Assembly: GCF_009725235.1 (NCBI RefSeq)
Contig: NZ_WJFC01000036.1
Coordinates: 1 to 64,000 of the forward strand
Direction of reading: 5' to 3'
DNA from: Scytonema sp. UIC 10036
GTDB lineage: Bacteria; Cyanobacteriota; Cyanobacteriia; Cyanobacteriales; Nostocaceae
Length of the DNA: 64,000 nt
The position numbers and the translations under genes are program-made. Shown one piece after another: positions 36,501 through 51,500 of the stretch. How positions within the stretch are numbered: position 1 is the stretch's first letter; every line of letters begins with the position of its first letter. The notes beneath the pieces are model-generated. The model did not search any database and was not told the DNA's origin. It worked only from the letters and a program-made list of their open reading frames with translations.

Positions 36501-39500
36501 AGGCGGTGCAACGGATTGAAAACATTTATGGGTTAAAAATTTCTCTTCGTCAGTTATTTGAAGAGTTAGCCACTCTAGATGCCTTAGCAATTTATCTAGA
36601 CCAGCATATCAAGACGGTATCTCCACCGCTACCTGCTCCTGAAGTACCACCAACTCCAGCGATCGCAACTCCTCCATCTACTCCTGAAGTAGCACCAACT
36701 CCAGCGATCGCAACTCCTCCAACCTTTGTACAACCCCAAATTTCTACACACCAACCACAAATAGAACCACCTTTAACGGTTCACCAGCCACAGCCACAGG
36801 TAGAAGCCTCCTTAACAGGGCTGGAAAAAATCATGGGTCAACAACTCCAGTATCAATTCCAATTAATGTCTAAACAGTTGGAGGTTTTGCAAAACAAGAA
36901 CGTTGCCCAACCATTAGAAGTCATAGAAAATGGCAAATCAGCTTTGCCTGCAACAAACTATGGTAATAATACACATACCCCCCCACAACCTGTCCTACCT
37001 GCATCCCAGAACCCAACTAGCCAAAATGGTCAGACGGTTCCCCCAGTTAAGCAAATAGCACCAGCAGTTTCTTCACCTTGGGGACCGAAAAAGCCTCCCA
37101 CTGGTGGGCTAACTCCTCAGCAGCTGCAACACTTAGAGGCTTTAATTCAGCGTTATACCCAGCGAACCAAAACTTCAAAAAAACTGGTTGAAAGCGCTCG
37201 TCCTTTCTTAGCTGATAGCAGAGCCTCAGTGGGATTTCGTTTGTCAATAAAAGAAATGCTTTACCCGATCGTTGCCGAACGATCTCAAGGTTCTAGAATT
37301 TGGGATGTAGATGGCAACGAATACATTGATATGACAATGGGGCAAGGGGTAACTCTCTTCGGGCATAAACCCCCATTCATTATGGAAGCCCTAGAAGCAC
37401 AAATTGAGCAAGGAATCCATCTAAATCCTCGCTCTCCATTAGTTGGTGAAGTGGCTCAATTGTTCGCCGAACTTACAGGGATGGAGCGAGTTTGTTTCTG
37501 TAATTCTGGAACAGAAGCTGTAATGGCAGCAATCAGAGCAGCAAGATCTGTGACTGGTCGAACCAAGATTGCTATGTTTGATGGTTCTTACCACGGACAT
37601 GCCGATGGAACTTTAGCTAGAAAGCAAATTATTAACAACGAGTACCGTTCTTTGCCTCTCAGTGCAGGTGTGCCTGCGGGTGTTGTTGAAGATGTCATTG
37701 TACTTGACTACGGTAGCGAGCAATCCCTAGAGTTTTTGCAAATCCATGCTCGCGAACTGGCTGCGGTGCTTGTTGAACCCGTGCAAAGCGGTCAACCTAT
37801 TTTGCAACCCAAAGATTTTCTGCACAGTCTCAGGCAAATCACCGCACAAGCGGGAACGGCATTAATTTTCGATGAAATGATTACTGGTTTCCGCGCTCAT
37901 CCCGGCGGGGCGCAGGCTTTATTTGGCGTTCAAGCAGATATTGCCACTTATGGCAAGGTGGTCGGTGGTGGTATGCCCATCGGTGCGCTTGCTGGTAAAT
38001 CTCAATACCTAGATAGTATTGACGGTGGTATGTGGAACTATGGAGATAGTTCCTATCCTCAAATAGAAAGAACTTTCTTCGGTGGCACTTTTTGTCAACA
38101 TCCCCTAGCTATGGTCGCAGCACGGGCTGTACTCAAGCATCTAAAAGCGCAAGGACCAAGCCTTCAGCAACAATTAAACGATCGCACCTCTAAATTAGCT
38201 GCTACTCTGAACACCTATTTTCTTGAGAATGAAGTTCCTATTAAAATCGAACATTTTAGCTCTTTCTTCCGCTTTTATCTAACTGGAAATTTGGATTTGC
38301 TTTTCTATCACATGGTAGAAAAGGGGATTTATGTTTGGGAATGGCGCAAGCATTTTCTTTCTACAGCTCATACCGAAGCAGATATTTCCCAATTTATCCA
38401 AGTCGTTAAGGATAGCGTTGAAGAACTTCGCTCTGGAGGTTTTTTACCCGCAAAAAAGTCTCGGGTGTCCTCTCAAACTACTAATGGCACAGAGTATGAC
38501 ACAACAACCCAAGTGGGTTTAGTGGCAAAAAACACGGCTAAAGGATTTGAGGAAGGACATCGATTTACGCCATCTAATGTAGAGTTCAAAACCAGTTCCA
38601 ATAGTCAAAAAACTTTACAATTTAGCTTGTACTACTTTGGTAGCTATGAGGCGGAATTTAGCACCAATAAGTACGACCTATTGTTTGAAGGCGCTCGGTT
38701 TGGCGATCGCCACGGTTTTACTGCAATTTGGATTCCCGAACGGCACTTTCATGCCTTTGGCGGTTTTTCTCCAAATCCTTCGGTAATTGCTGCTGCTTTA
38801 GCGCGAGAAACTCAGCACATTCAATTACGCTCTGGTAGTGTAGTTTTGCCCCTGCATCACCCAATTCGTGTAGCAGAAGAATGGGCAGTGGTTGATAATC
38901 TCTCTCAAGGCAGAGTCGGTATTTCTTTTGCTTCCGGTTGGCATCCCCATGATTTTGTCCTTGCTCCCCAGTCTTTTGGCAAACATCGCGAACTGATGTT
39001 CCAAGAAATTAAGACTGTCCAAAAGCTTTGGCAAGGTGAATCTATTGAAGTACCTGATGGGACAGGAAAAAATATTAGGGTCAAGACTTACCCCATGCCG
39101 ATGCAATCCAATTTACCGATTTGGATTACCATCGTCAACAATCCAGATACCTATATTAGGGCAGGAGAAATCGGTGCAGGCATTTTAACTAATCTCATGG
39201 GGCAAACTGTTGAAGATTTAGCCCGGAATATAGCCCTTTACCGTGAATCTTTGGCAAAGCACGGTTACGCACCAGAAGCGGGAAATGTCACCGTATTACT
39301 GCATACTTTTGTTGGCGAGGATTTAGAGCAAACCCGCGAACGAGCAAGAAAGCCTTTTGCCAATTACCTCAAATCCTCCTTTGGGCTTATGCAGAATATG
39401 GTTAAAAGCCAAGGTTTGCAAGTCGATTTTGATAAACTCACAGAAGAAGATCGAGACTTTATCATTTCCTCTGCTTATCAACGTTATGTACAGATAGGTG

Positions 39501-42500
39501 CTTTGATTGGTACTCCCGCTTCTTGTGTAAGCGTTATTGATAATTTGCGAGCGATCGGTGTTGACGAAATCGCCTGTTTTATTGACTTTGGTATAGATGA
39601 AAAAGAGGTTTTAGCAAATTTACCCCACCTGAATGCTCTCAAAGAGTTTTTTCAACAAACAAAGGAAAACCATGTCTCTTCTGATACCTATGCAATTCCT
39701 TTAACTGAAGCCCAAAAGCAACTCTGGATAATCGCTCAGTTGGGAGAAGATCGTTCAGTTACCTATAATGAATATCTCACTTTGCAATTGCAAGGTGATT
39801 TGAACGTGACGGCAATGAGCAGGGCGCTACAGAAATTAGTTGACCGTCACGAGGCACTAAGGACAAAAATCAGTCCGCAGGGAGATGTGCAAGAAGTTTT
39901 ATCCTCAGTCAAAATTGATTGTCCTGTAGTAGACTTCAGTAGCTTAGAAGGCGATGCCGAAAGCAGGATGCGTCTACGCAACGCTCGATTAGCAGAGTGG
40001 TTTGAAGAACAAAGCCAAAAACCCTTCGATCTGACTCAATGTCCTCTGTTGCGTCTGTATATTCTCAAATTAGAACCAGAACTTCACTTATTATTTTTGA
40101 GTGCCCATCACATAGTAGTTGATGCCTGGTCAATAGGAGTGATGCTCCGAGAATTAGGTGCTCTGTATTCATCTGAGTGTCAAGGGATAATTTGCCAGAT
40201 GAATCCTCCCAAACAGTTTCGGGAATTTATAGAGTGGCAAGATCAGCGCAGCCAGACGCAGGAGATGCAAGCCGATCGATCTTACTGGTTGGAGAAATTG
40301 ACAGCACCTCCTGTATTAAACTTACCTACTGACCGCATTCGTCCACCCATCCAAACATACAACGGTAGTCGGGGAACTATAAAGTTTGATGCTCAATTAA
40401 CTAACAAACTCAAACTGTTCGGTCGCCAACAGCGTTGTACCTTATTAATGACCTTGCTGTCAGTTTACATGACGTTAATTCACCGCCTTAGCGGACAGGA
40501 TGATATTATTATTGGGCTACCGACATCTGGGCGATCGCTGTCAGGGAGTGAGGAGATAGTTGGTTACTGTACCCATTTCTTGCCAATACGTAGTGAGTTA
40601 TCGGGGAATCCTACGTTTGAAGAATATCTCAAACAGATGCGGGGTGTTTTATTGTCAGCTTACGAACACCAAGATTACCCCTTTGCCGAATTGTTAAATC
40701 AACTGAATTTACCAAGAGACAATAGTCGATCTCCTCTGGTTAGTGTCAGTTTTAATTTAGAACCACCTGCTATTGTGCCAGAGTTTTTTCAACTTGAGAT
40801 TAGCTTATTTCCTCAAGCCGTTAATTTTAAGGATCGGGATCTGCATTTAAATGTAATAGAAATAGCAGGTGAGCTATTCATTGAATGCGATTACAATACT
40901 GACTTATTTGATGCAGATACTATTAACCGTTGGCTGAGCCATTTCCAGACTTTACTAGAAGCAGTTGTCACTGAACCAAAACAACATTTGAGGGAATTAC
41001 CTCTACTGAATGAAAATCAACGCCATCAGTTATTAGTTGAGTGGAATAATACAGAAACGAATTACCCTTGCGACCAAACCATCCATCAGTTGTTTGAAGC
41101 GCAAGTAGAACGAACACCTGATGCAACGGCGGTCATATTTGGGGATCGACAGTTGAGCTATGCTCAGTTAAACCTCAAAGCCAATCAACTCGCCCATTAT
41201 CTCCACACTCTTGGAGTGGGTCCGGAAGTGTTGGTAGGAATTTGCGTAGAGCGTTCTTTGGACATGGTAGTAGGACTACTGGGAATTCTCAAGGCAGGTG
41301 GTGCTTATGTACCACTGGAACCCGATTATCCTACCGATCGCTTGAGCTTTATGCTCGAAGATTCTGGGGTTTCGGTGCTGTTGACCCAACAGTCACTGAT
41401 TGATAGGCTGCCCGGACACGGGGCGCGGCTTGTCTGTTTGGATACTGACTGGCAGAAGATATCTCAGTATCCTCAGAGAAATTCTTTGACTACCGTACAA
41501 GGTGGTAATCTGGCTTACATTATTTATACGTCTGGTTCTACAGGAAAACCAAAAGCGGTAGCCATTGAGCATCACAGTCCAGTCGCTTTGGTGAGTTGGG
41601 CGCAATCGGTTTTTACACCCCACGAGCTCGCAGGTGTCTTAGCTTCTACCTCGATTTGTTTTGACCTCTCGGTTTTTGAATTGTTTGTGACTCTCAGCAC
41701 TGGCGGGACAGTCATCTTAGCTCAAAATGCATTGCATTTACCTACCATTGCCGCAGCCAACTCTGTCACTCTCATTAATACAGTTCCTAGTGCGATCGCA
41801 CAGTTAATTCAAGAGAAGAATTTCCCCAAACAAATCTGTACGGTGAATTTAGCAGGGGAAGCTCTGCAAAATCAACTGGTACAGCAAATCTATCAGCACA
41901 GTCAAGTAGAGCGTGTCTTCAATCTCTATGGACCTTCAGAAGACACCACTTACTCGACATTTAGCGCGATCGAAAAAGGGACAACTGCCTCAGTGACCAT
42001 TGGGCGAGCGATCGCAAACACGCAAATCTATATCCTCGACCAATATCTTCAACCAGTACCAATTGGTGTACCAGGAGAATTGCACATCGGTGGAGAAGGA
42101 TTAGCACGGGGCTACCTCAACCGCCCGGAATTGACACAAGAAAAATTTATCCCCAATCCATTCAGCACTAACCCAGATTCCCGCCTCTACAAAACCGGGG
42201 ATTTAGCACGTTATCTACCTAATGGCAACATAGAATACTTGGGGCGCATCGACAATCAGGTAAAAATTCGGGGCTTCCGCATCGAATTGGGAGAAATCGA
42301 AGCTTGTCTGAGCCAACATTCCCAAGTGCAAACATCTGTAGTCATCGCCCGTGAAGACAATCCCGGAGATAAGCGTCTCGTCGCCTACGTTGTACCGCAA
42401 CCACAAAAACCCTCAATTACTGAACTGCGGAGCTTCCTGAAGGAAAAGCTACCAGATTATATGATTCCAAAGGCAATAGTCATTTTGGAGTCATTACCGC

Positions 42501-45500
42501 TTACCCCTAACGGCAAAATAGATCGTCGCGCCTTACCAGTACCAGAATTACGCACTGGAATAGAAAATAATTTAGTGCCACCCCGTACCCCGATTGAAGA
42601 AAAATTGGTACAGATTTGGGCGCAAGTTCTCAGAGTTCCGGTTGTAGGCATACACGATAACTTCTTTGAACTGGGTGGAGATTCCATCCTCGGTATTCAA
42701 ATCATCACTCGAGCAAAGCTTGTCGGAATAGAACTAACGGTCAAACAACTCTTTGCCCATCAAACAATTGCCTCTTTAGCAGCAGCCACTTTCACAACAA
42801 AAGCACTCGAAATCGATCAAGGATTAGTCAGTGGGACATTACCGTTAACACCGATTCAAGAGTGGTTTTTTGAGCAAGAATTCTCACAAAAACACCACTT
42901 TAATCAATCAGTTTTACTGACAGTTCCATCTAATATCAATCTAGAAAGATTGGAGCAAGTCTGGCAGAAATTGCTCTTACATCACGATGCTTTGCGCTTA
43001 CGATTTACCTTTAAGAAGGGGATTTGGCAGCAGATTCATAAGGCTCCTACTGATAGGATTATTATTTCTCGTTTCGACTTATCCACAGTTCCAGAGAACG
43101 AGTTGACAAAGGCAATTGAAACCACTGCAAATCAATTACAAGCGAGTTTAAATCTGTCAGAAAATTTGGTAGCTGTTGGCTTTTTCTGGTTGGGAAATGA
43201 CTTACCAGCACGATTACTGATAGCGATCCATCATTTAGTTATAGACGGTGTGTCTTGGCGGATATTGTTAGAAGATTTGCTGACCGGGTATCAGCAACTA
43301 GAAACAGGTCAAGCCATTCAACTACCAGCAAAAACGACATCGTTCAAAGATTGGGCTTACCAGCTGCTGGAATATGCCCAAACAGAAGAATTGAAGTCAG
43401 AACTGAGTTATTGGTTGAGAGCATCTGAGTCTGAAATCGCTCCACTCCCAGTAGACATAGCACAAGGAGCAAACACAGTAGCCTCTGCTAGTACAGTATC
43501 AGTGTCATTAACCTCACAAGAAACCCGTTCTCTGTTAGTTGATGTTCCCAAAGCTTATAAAACACAGATTAATGATGTCTTGTTAACAGCTTTAGTGCTG
43601 GTTTTCAGTCAACGGACTCACTCTAAGTCAGTGTTGTTCAACTTAGAAGGTCACGGGCGGGAAGATATTGTCGAGGGTCTAGATTTATCACGCACAGTTG
43701 GTTGGTTTACAACGCTCTTCCCGGTAGTTCTAAAAGTGGAGGGCGGCTTAGACAATATTGGTCAAGCGTTAAAATCTGTCAAGGAACAATTACGGGCAAT
43801 ACCTAACAAAGGCATTGGCTACGGGTTATTGCGCTATCTGAATGTAGAGCCGCAAATTAGCGACCAATTGCAGACAATACCGACTCCAGAGATTACCTTC
43901 AATTATTTGGGTCAATTTGCTCAAGTTCTGAATACATCATCTGTGATTCAATTGGCAACTGAGTCTAGCGGACAAACTCAGAGCTTACAAGATTTACGCC
44001 CTAGTCTAGTAGAGATTAATGCCATCATCACAAACGAACAGCTACAGATAGATTGGGAATACAGTAGCAATGTCCATCACCACAAAACCATTGAGAATAT
44101 TGCCCTTGAATTTGTCGCCACGTTGCGCTCTTTAATTGCTCATTGTTTAACGTCGGAAAATGCAGGTTATACGCCAACAGATTTTCCATTAATCAAACTT
44201 AACCAGCCCGAGCTTGATGGAGTATTGGCAAGTCTTGCATTCAAACCACAACTACAAAGCAACTGGCAAAAGATTGAGGATATTTATCCTTTATCTTCAA
44301 TGCAAGAGGGGATGCTATTTGAAAGTTTGTTAGCTCCCAATTCAGGGGTGTATTTTCAGCAGGCAATTTGCACTTTAACAGGTTCTGTAGATGTAAAAAC
44401 CTTCGAGCAAGCTTGGCAACAAGTGGTAGCAAGGCATTCTATCTTCCGTACAGCTTTCGTTTGGGAGTCTTTAAGCCAGCCAATTCAAGTGGTTTATCGA
44501 CAGGTTCAAGTGAAGGTTGAAACCTATGACTGGCGATCGCTATCTACTGTGGAGCAGCAACAGCAATTAGAGACTTTTCTTGATTCTGAGAGGCAACAGG
44601 GTTTCCAATTGTCGGAAGCGCCATTGATGCGCCTACATCTGCTACAGATGGATGAGAATACTTATCAGTTTGTTTGGTGTCATCATCACATACTACTGGA
44701 TGGTTGGTCTTTACCTTTGGTGTTCAAAGACCTATTGGAGTGTTATCAAGCAATTTCTCAAGAAGAAAGTTTACCTCAGCTTGGAATCAACAACTACCGC
44801 AACTACATCGCATGGTTACAGCAACAAAATAAATCTCTTGCTGCTCAATTTTGGCAACAAAAACTGACTGCTTTCACTTCCCCCACACCTTTGACTGTGG
44901 ATAAACCATTGTTAATGCGGGAAAACAATTCAAGTTATGGCGAACAACAAATTCAGTTAACGGTATCACAAACAGATGCAGTCGTGTCTTTTGCACGACA
45001 ACATCAATTGACCATCAGTAATCTGGTGCAGGCAACTTGGGGATTACTGCTATCGCGCTATAGTTCTCAAACAGATGTGGTGTTTGGTGTCACTGTCTCC
45101 GGTCGTCCGCCCTCTATTATGGATGTAGAGTCGATAGTAGGAGTATTTATTAATACTCTGCCAGTGCGGATGCAGCTCGCTCAAGAGACTGAACTGCTGA
45201 GTTTATTGAAGGATTTACAAGCGCAACAGTTAGAGTCAGAGCAATTTTCTTATAGCTCATTAGTAGAAATTCAGGGTCTAAGTGATGTTCCCAGAGGAAT
45301 GTCTTTATTTGAAAGCATTGTCATCTTTGGAAATTATCCGGTAGATGATGCTGTTCTAGAAGAACATCGCAGTTTTTCTATCTCAAATTTTGATGTCATC
45401 GAACAAACAAATTATCCTCTGACAGTTGTCGCTACTTCTGGTAAGCAATTGTTGCTGAAGTTGAGCTACCAGAAGAGCCGATTTGAGGATTCGACGATTA

Positions 45501-48500
45501 GCCGGATGCTGGGGCATTTTGTCACAATGCTACAGGCAATTGTCACCAATCCACAGCAACCCATTTCCTCTCTTCCCTTGCTGACAGAATTGGAGTTACA
45601 GCAGTTATTAGTTGAGTGGAATAATACGAGCAAAAACTATCCCAGCGATAAATGTATCTCAGACTTATTTGAAGAGCAGGTGGCGCGTACCCCCAACGCT
45701 GTGGCTGTTGTGTTTGAAGACCAACAACTGACATATCAGCAGTTGAACTGTCGTGCTAATCAGTTAGCGCATCACTTGCTGTCATTGGGAGTGTCCAGCG
45801 ATGTACTAGTTGGGATTTGTGTTGAGCGCTCAATAGAGATGGTCGTGGGACTACTAGGTATTCTCAAGGCGGGAGGGGCTTATGTTCCCCTTGACCCCGA
45901 GTATCCCACCGAGCGTTTGCGCTTCATCTTAGAAGATGCGCGAGTGAGCGTGCTACTCACACAACAGCATCTTGTGGACTTTCTCCCAACCAGTGCCGCA
46001 CAACTTGTGTGTTTGGATACTCAATGGCAACAAATTTCTCAGTGGAGTCAGGAGAATCCGAGTACAACAAGAGATTCGGCTGACCTGGCTTATGTGATTT
46101 ATACTTCCGGTTCAACAGGTCAGCCCAAAGGTGTACAAATTTCCCATCGGTCTGTTGGTAATTTCCTCTATGCCATGAAACAGCAACCAGGAATTACACA
46201 ACAAGATGTGCTCCTTGGACTCACGACTATTGCCTTTGATATTGCGGCATTAGAAATTTTTCTGCCACTGATTGTGGGTGCTAAATTAGCGCTCGCCCGT
46301 CGTGACCAGGCTCAAGATGGAAGACAGTTAGTAGATTTATTAGAGAAGTCGCAAGCGACAATGGTGCAAGCAACTCCAGCAACTTGGAGATTAATTTTAG
46401 AAACCCCTTACCAATCGCCAAATCTGAAAATACTTTGCGGGGGTGAAGCGTTACCAAAAGATTTAGCCGAGCAATTGCGTGGTGTGAGTGCTGGTGTCTG
46501 GAACCTTTACGGACCGACAGAAACCACAATTTGGTCATCAGTCTATCAACTCGAATCCGAACAGAGCGTAATTTCCATCGGGCGTGCGATCGCCAACACG
46601 CAATTTTATATCCTCGACTCTCATTTGCAACCAGTACCGATTGGAGTACCGGGAGAATTACACATTGGTGGTGCGGGATTAGCACGGGGCTACTTCAACC
46701 GACCGGAGTTAACACAGGAGAAATTCATCCCCAATCCCTTCTCGAAAAGCAGGGGAGCAGAAGAGCAGGGGAGCAGGGGGGGAGAACGTCTCTATAAAAC
46801 CGGGGACTTAGCCCGTTATTTACCAGATGGTAATATTGAATACTTGGGGCGCATTGACAACCAGGTAAAAATTCGAGGTTTCCGGATTGAGTTGGGCGAA
46901 GTTGAAGCAGTCCTGAGCCAACACTCTGATGTGCAAGTCTGTTGCGTTATTGTCCGTGAGGACAATCCAGGCGATCGACGTTTAGTCGCCTACATTGTAC
47001 CGCCACCAGAACAGACGCCAAAAATCAGCCAAATCCGTGAGTTCCTTTCTGCCAAGTTACCGGAATACATGATTCCAAGAGCAATAGTCATCTTAGAGTC
47101 CCTACCGTTAACCCCCAATGGCAAAGTAGACCGCCGCGCCCTACCAGCACCAGACATCAGTCGCGAATTCTCCGACCAGTATGTCGCACCTCGCACTCCA
47201 GTTGAAGAAATCCTGTCACTGATTTGGACGCAAGTCCTGAAAGTCGAGCGTGTAGGTATTCACGATCGCTTTTTTGAACTAGGAGGACACTCGCTTCTTG
47301 CAACACAACTGATTTCCCGCGTGCGTAACAGCTTCAAAGTAGAACTACCATTGCGGAGTTTATTTGCAGCACCAACAATCGCTGCCTTGTCGCAAAACAT
47401 TCAACAGTTGCAGCAACAAGGCTCAGCTTCTGCACCGCCCATTTTGCCCAGACAAACAGATGCAGAACTCCCACTGTCTTATGCTCAGCAAAGGTTGTGG
47501 TTTTTAGATCAGTTAGAACCTAACAGTGCGTTCTACAACATTCCTGGCGCTTTACGCTTGGAAGGAACGCTTCAAGTAGCCGCCTTAGAACAAAGCTTCA
47601 TTGAAATTATTCATCGCCATGAAGCATTACGCACCAATTTCGTTACCGTAGATGGACAAGCTTCACAAGTCATTCATACCGCAACGAATTGGCGATTATC
47701 AGTTGTTGAGTTGCAACATTTATCGACAAGCGAGAAGGAAAGACAATCTCAGCTTTTAACGCAACAACAAGCACTTCAACCATTTGACTTAGCAACAGAA
47801 CCATTAATCAGAGCAACATTAGTCGTACTATCCGAGACAGAATACCAGTTAATAGTGTGCCTGCACCACATTATTAGTGATGGTTGGTCATTAGGTGTGT
47901 TGGTCGAAGAATTCAAAGCACTGTACAATGCTTATTCTCAAGGTCAGCCTTGTCCCTTAACACCACTACCAATTCAATATGCGGATTTTGCTTTGTGGCA
48001 GAGACAGTGGTTGCAAAGGGAAGTCCTGCAAAGCCAACTCTCCTACTGGCGCGAACAATTAGCCGATGCGCCCACATTCTTGCCCCTACCCACAGACCGA
48101 CCCAGACCAGCAGTACAGACTTTCGCGGGAGCATATGTTGAGTTTGAACTCTCAAGGTCGTTAACTCAAAAATTAACTCAGCTAGGTCAGTCCCAAGGAG
48201 TGACGCTGTTCATGACCCTGTTAGCGGCGTTTAAGGTCTTACTGTACCGCTACACGGGACAAACAGACATTTTGGTGGGTTCGCCCATTGCCAATCGCGA
48301 GCGCTCAGAGATAGAAGGGTTAATTGGCTTTTTTGTCAACACTTTGGTGTTGCGTACTGATGTCTCCGGAGACCCCAGCTTTGACGAACTACTGCCCCAA
48401 ATTCGGGAAATGGCGCTCAATGCCTATGCTCATCAAGACTTACCGTTTGAAATGCTTGTGGAAGCATTGCAGCCAGAAAGAGATCTCAGTCATACACCAC

Positions 48501-51500
48501 TGTTCCAGGTGATGTTTGCCCTTCAAAATGCGCCGATGTCGGACGTCGAGTTAAGTGGGTTAACAATTGGTCATTTGCCCATCGAAAGCGCCACAGCTAA
48601 ATTTGACCTCACTTTAGTGATGGAGAATACCCGCACCGGACTTGTGGGCGGGTGGGAGTACAACAGTGACTTGTTCGAGCGCAGTACGATTGAGCGGATG
48701 ACGGGTCATTTTGTCACTTTACTCTTGGCCATTGTGGCGAATCCAACTGAGCGCATTTCTCAATTGCCTTTACTGACACCATCTGAGCAACAGCAGTTAC
48801 TAGTTGAGTGGAATCGCACTGAAGTAGACTATGCTCGCGATCTGTGTATCCATTCCTTATTTGAACAACAGGTAGAGCGGACTCCAGATGCGAGCGCAGT
48901 GATTTTTCACGAGCAACAACTGACTTACCAGCAATTAAATAATCGTGCCAACTCTTTAGCGCATTACCTGCAGTCGTTGGGAGTCTCCAGCGATGTATTG
49001 GTGGGTATTTATGCGGAGCGCTCCATTGAGATGGTGGTGGGACTCCTTGGTATTCTCAAAGCGGGCGGTGCTTATGTTCCACTTGACCCCGAGTATCCCA
49101 CCGAACGTTTGCGCTTTATGGTGGAAGATGCACAGGTTAATGTGCTGCTCACGCAACAGCATCTCGTGGAAAAATTACCTCCACATCAAGCACAAGTTGT
49201 TTTGTTGGATAGCGATTGGCAAGAGATTTCCCAGTGGAGTCAGGAGAATCTTATCTCTGGCGTGCAAGGGCATAACTTGGGGTACGTCATGTACACTTCG
49301 GGTTCTACAGGTCAACCTAAGGGCATCGCCATGAATCAGTTTGCCCTTTGCAATCTCATCTTGTGGGAACTGCAAAATCCGCTCATTCATAGTGGAGTCA
49401 AAACCCTGCAATTTGCGCCCATTAGCTTTGATGCTTCTTTTCAAGAAATGTTTTCTACCTGGTTTGCTGGCGGCACATTGCTGTTGGTTGAGGAGGAATT
49501 GCGCCGAGAACCATTGGCTTTACTAAATTTCCTCACCGAACAAAAGGTGGAAAGACTATTTCTGCCGTTAGTTGGTTTACAGCAGCTAGCTGAGGTAGCG
49601 GTTGGAACTCAATCGGTGATTCATAGTCTGCGCTCGATTATGACGGGTGGCGAACAATTACAAATGACACCTACCATCCGGCAGTGGTTGAGTCAGCTAA
49701 CTGAGTGTAGTTTGCACAATTTTTACGGTCCATCGGAGAGCCATGTCGTCACGACTTATTCGTTGACTCATTCAATGGACAATTGGCCGCTACTGCCGCC
49801 GATTGGTCGTCCGATTGCTAACACGCAAATCTACATTTTGGATGGGAATTTACAGCCCGTACCCGTGGGTGTACCGGGGGAATTGTACATCGGTGGTGCG
49901 GGATTAGCACGGGGCTACTTTAACCGACCGGAGTTAACACAGGAGAAATTCATCCCCAACCCCTTCTCGAAAAGCAGGGGAGTAGGGGAGCAGGGGAGTA
50001 GAGGTGAAGAACGTCTGTACAAAACTGGGGACTTAGCCCGTTATCTGCCAGATGGCAACATCGAATACTTGGGGCGCATTGACAACCAGGTAAAAATTCG
50101 TGGTTTCCGGATTGAGTTAGGCGAAATTGAAGCAGTTCTGAGCCAACACGCAGATGTGCAAGCCGCTTGTGTCATCGCCCGTGAAGAAACTCCAGGCGAT
50201 CGGCGTCTCGTTGCTTACATCGCTCCCCAGCCACAGGTGACACTGACAATCAGCCAAGTCCGTAACTTCCTGAAGGAAAAGTTACCGGAATACATGGTTC
50301 CAAGTGCAATAGTGATTCTGGAGTTCTTACCGCTCAGCCCCAACGGCAAAGTAGACCGTCTGGCTCTACCAGCACCAGACATCAGTCGTGAATTCTCTGA
50401 CCAATATATTGCCCCACGGACTCCGGTTGAAGAAATCCTGTCACTGATTTGGACACAAGTCCTGAAAGTCGAGCGTGTAGGCATACACGACAACTTTTTT
50501 GAACTGGGGGGACACTCGCTACTCGCAACGCAACTGATCTCCCGCGTGCGTAATAGCTTCAAAGTAGAACTGCCACTGCGGAGCTTATTTGCGGCACCAA
50601 CGATCGCTTCCTTGTCGCAAAACATTCAACAGTTGCAGCAACAAGACTCAGCTTCTGCACCACCCATCAAGCCCAGAAAAACAAATGCAGAACTCCCACT
50701 GTCTTATGCTCAGCAAAGGTTGTGGTTTTTAAACCAGTTAGAACCTAACAGTGCGTTCTACAACATTCCTGGCGCTTTACGCTTGCAGGGAACTCTCCAA
50801 GTAGCCGCCTTAGAACAAAGCTTCATTGAAATCATTCATCGTCATGAAGCATTACGTACCAACTTCATGACCGTGGATGGACAAGCTTCACAAGTCATTC
50901 ATACCGCACCGAATTGGCGATTATCAGTTGTTGACTTGCAGCATTTACCACCCACAGAACAACAAATCACTTCTGGGTCATTAGCGCAACAACAAGCACT
51001 TCAACCATTTGACTTAGCAACAGAACCATTAATCAGAGCCACATTAGTCGTACTATCCGAGACAGAATACCAGTTAATAGTATGTCTGCACCACATTGTC
51101 AGTGATGGCTGGTCATTAGGTGTGTTGGTCGAAGAATTAAAAGCACTGTACGGTGCTTACTCTCAAGGTCAGCCTTGTCCGTTGACACCACTACCAATTC
51201 AATATGCAGATTTCGCTGTGTGGCAGAGACAGTGGTTGCTTGGGGAAGTCCTGCAAAGCCAACTCTCCTACTGGCGCGAACAATTAGCCGATGCGCCCAC
51301 ATTTTTGCCACTCCCCACAGACCGACCCAGACCAGCAGTGCAGACCTTTGCAGGAGCATATATTGAGTTTGAACTCTCAATGGAGTTAACTCAAAAACTC
51401 ACTCAGCTAGGTCAGTCCCAAGGAGTGACGCTGTTCATGACCCTGTTAGCGGCGTTTAAGGTCTTACTGTACCGCTACACGGGACAAACAGACATTTTGG

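Noticed and set aside
48324..48512. Identical 62 aa frames at 48324 and 51549
   Set aside because: Frame-shifted shadows of C3 and C4; useful only because their 3225-base spacing shows the module duplication.
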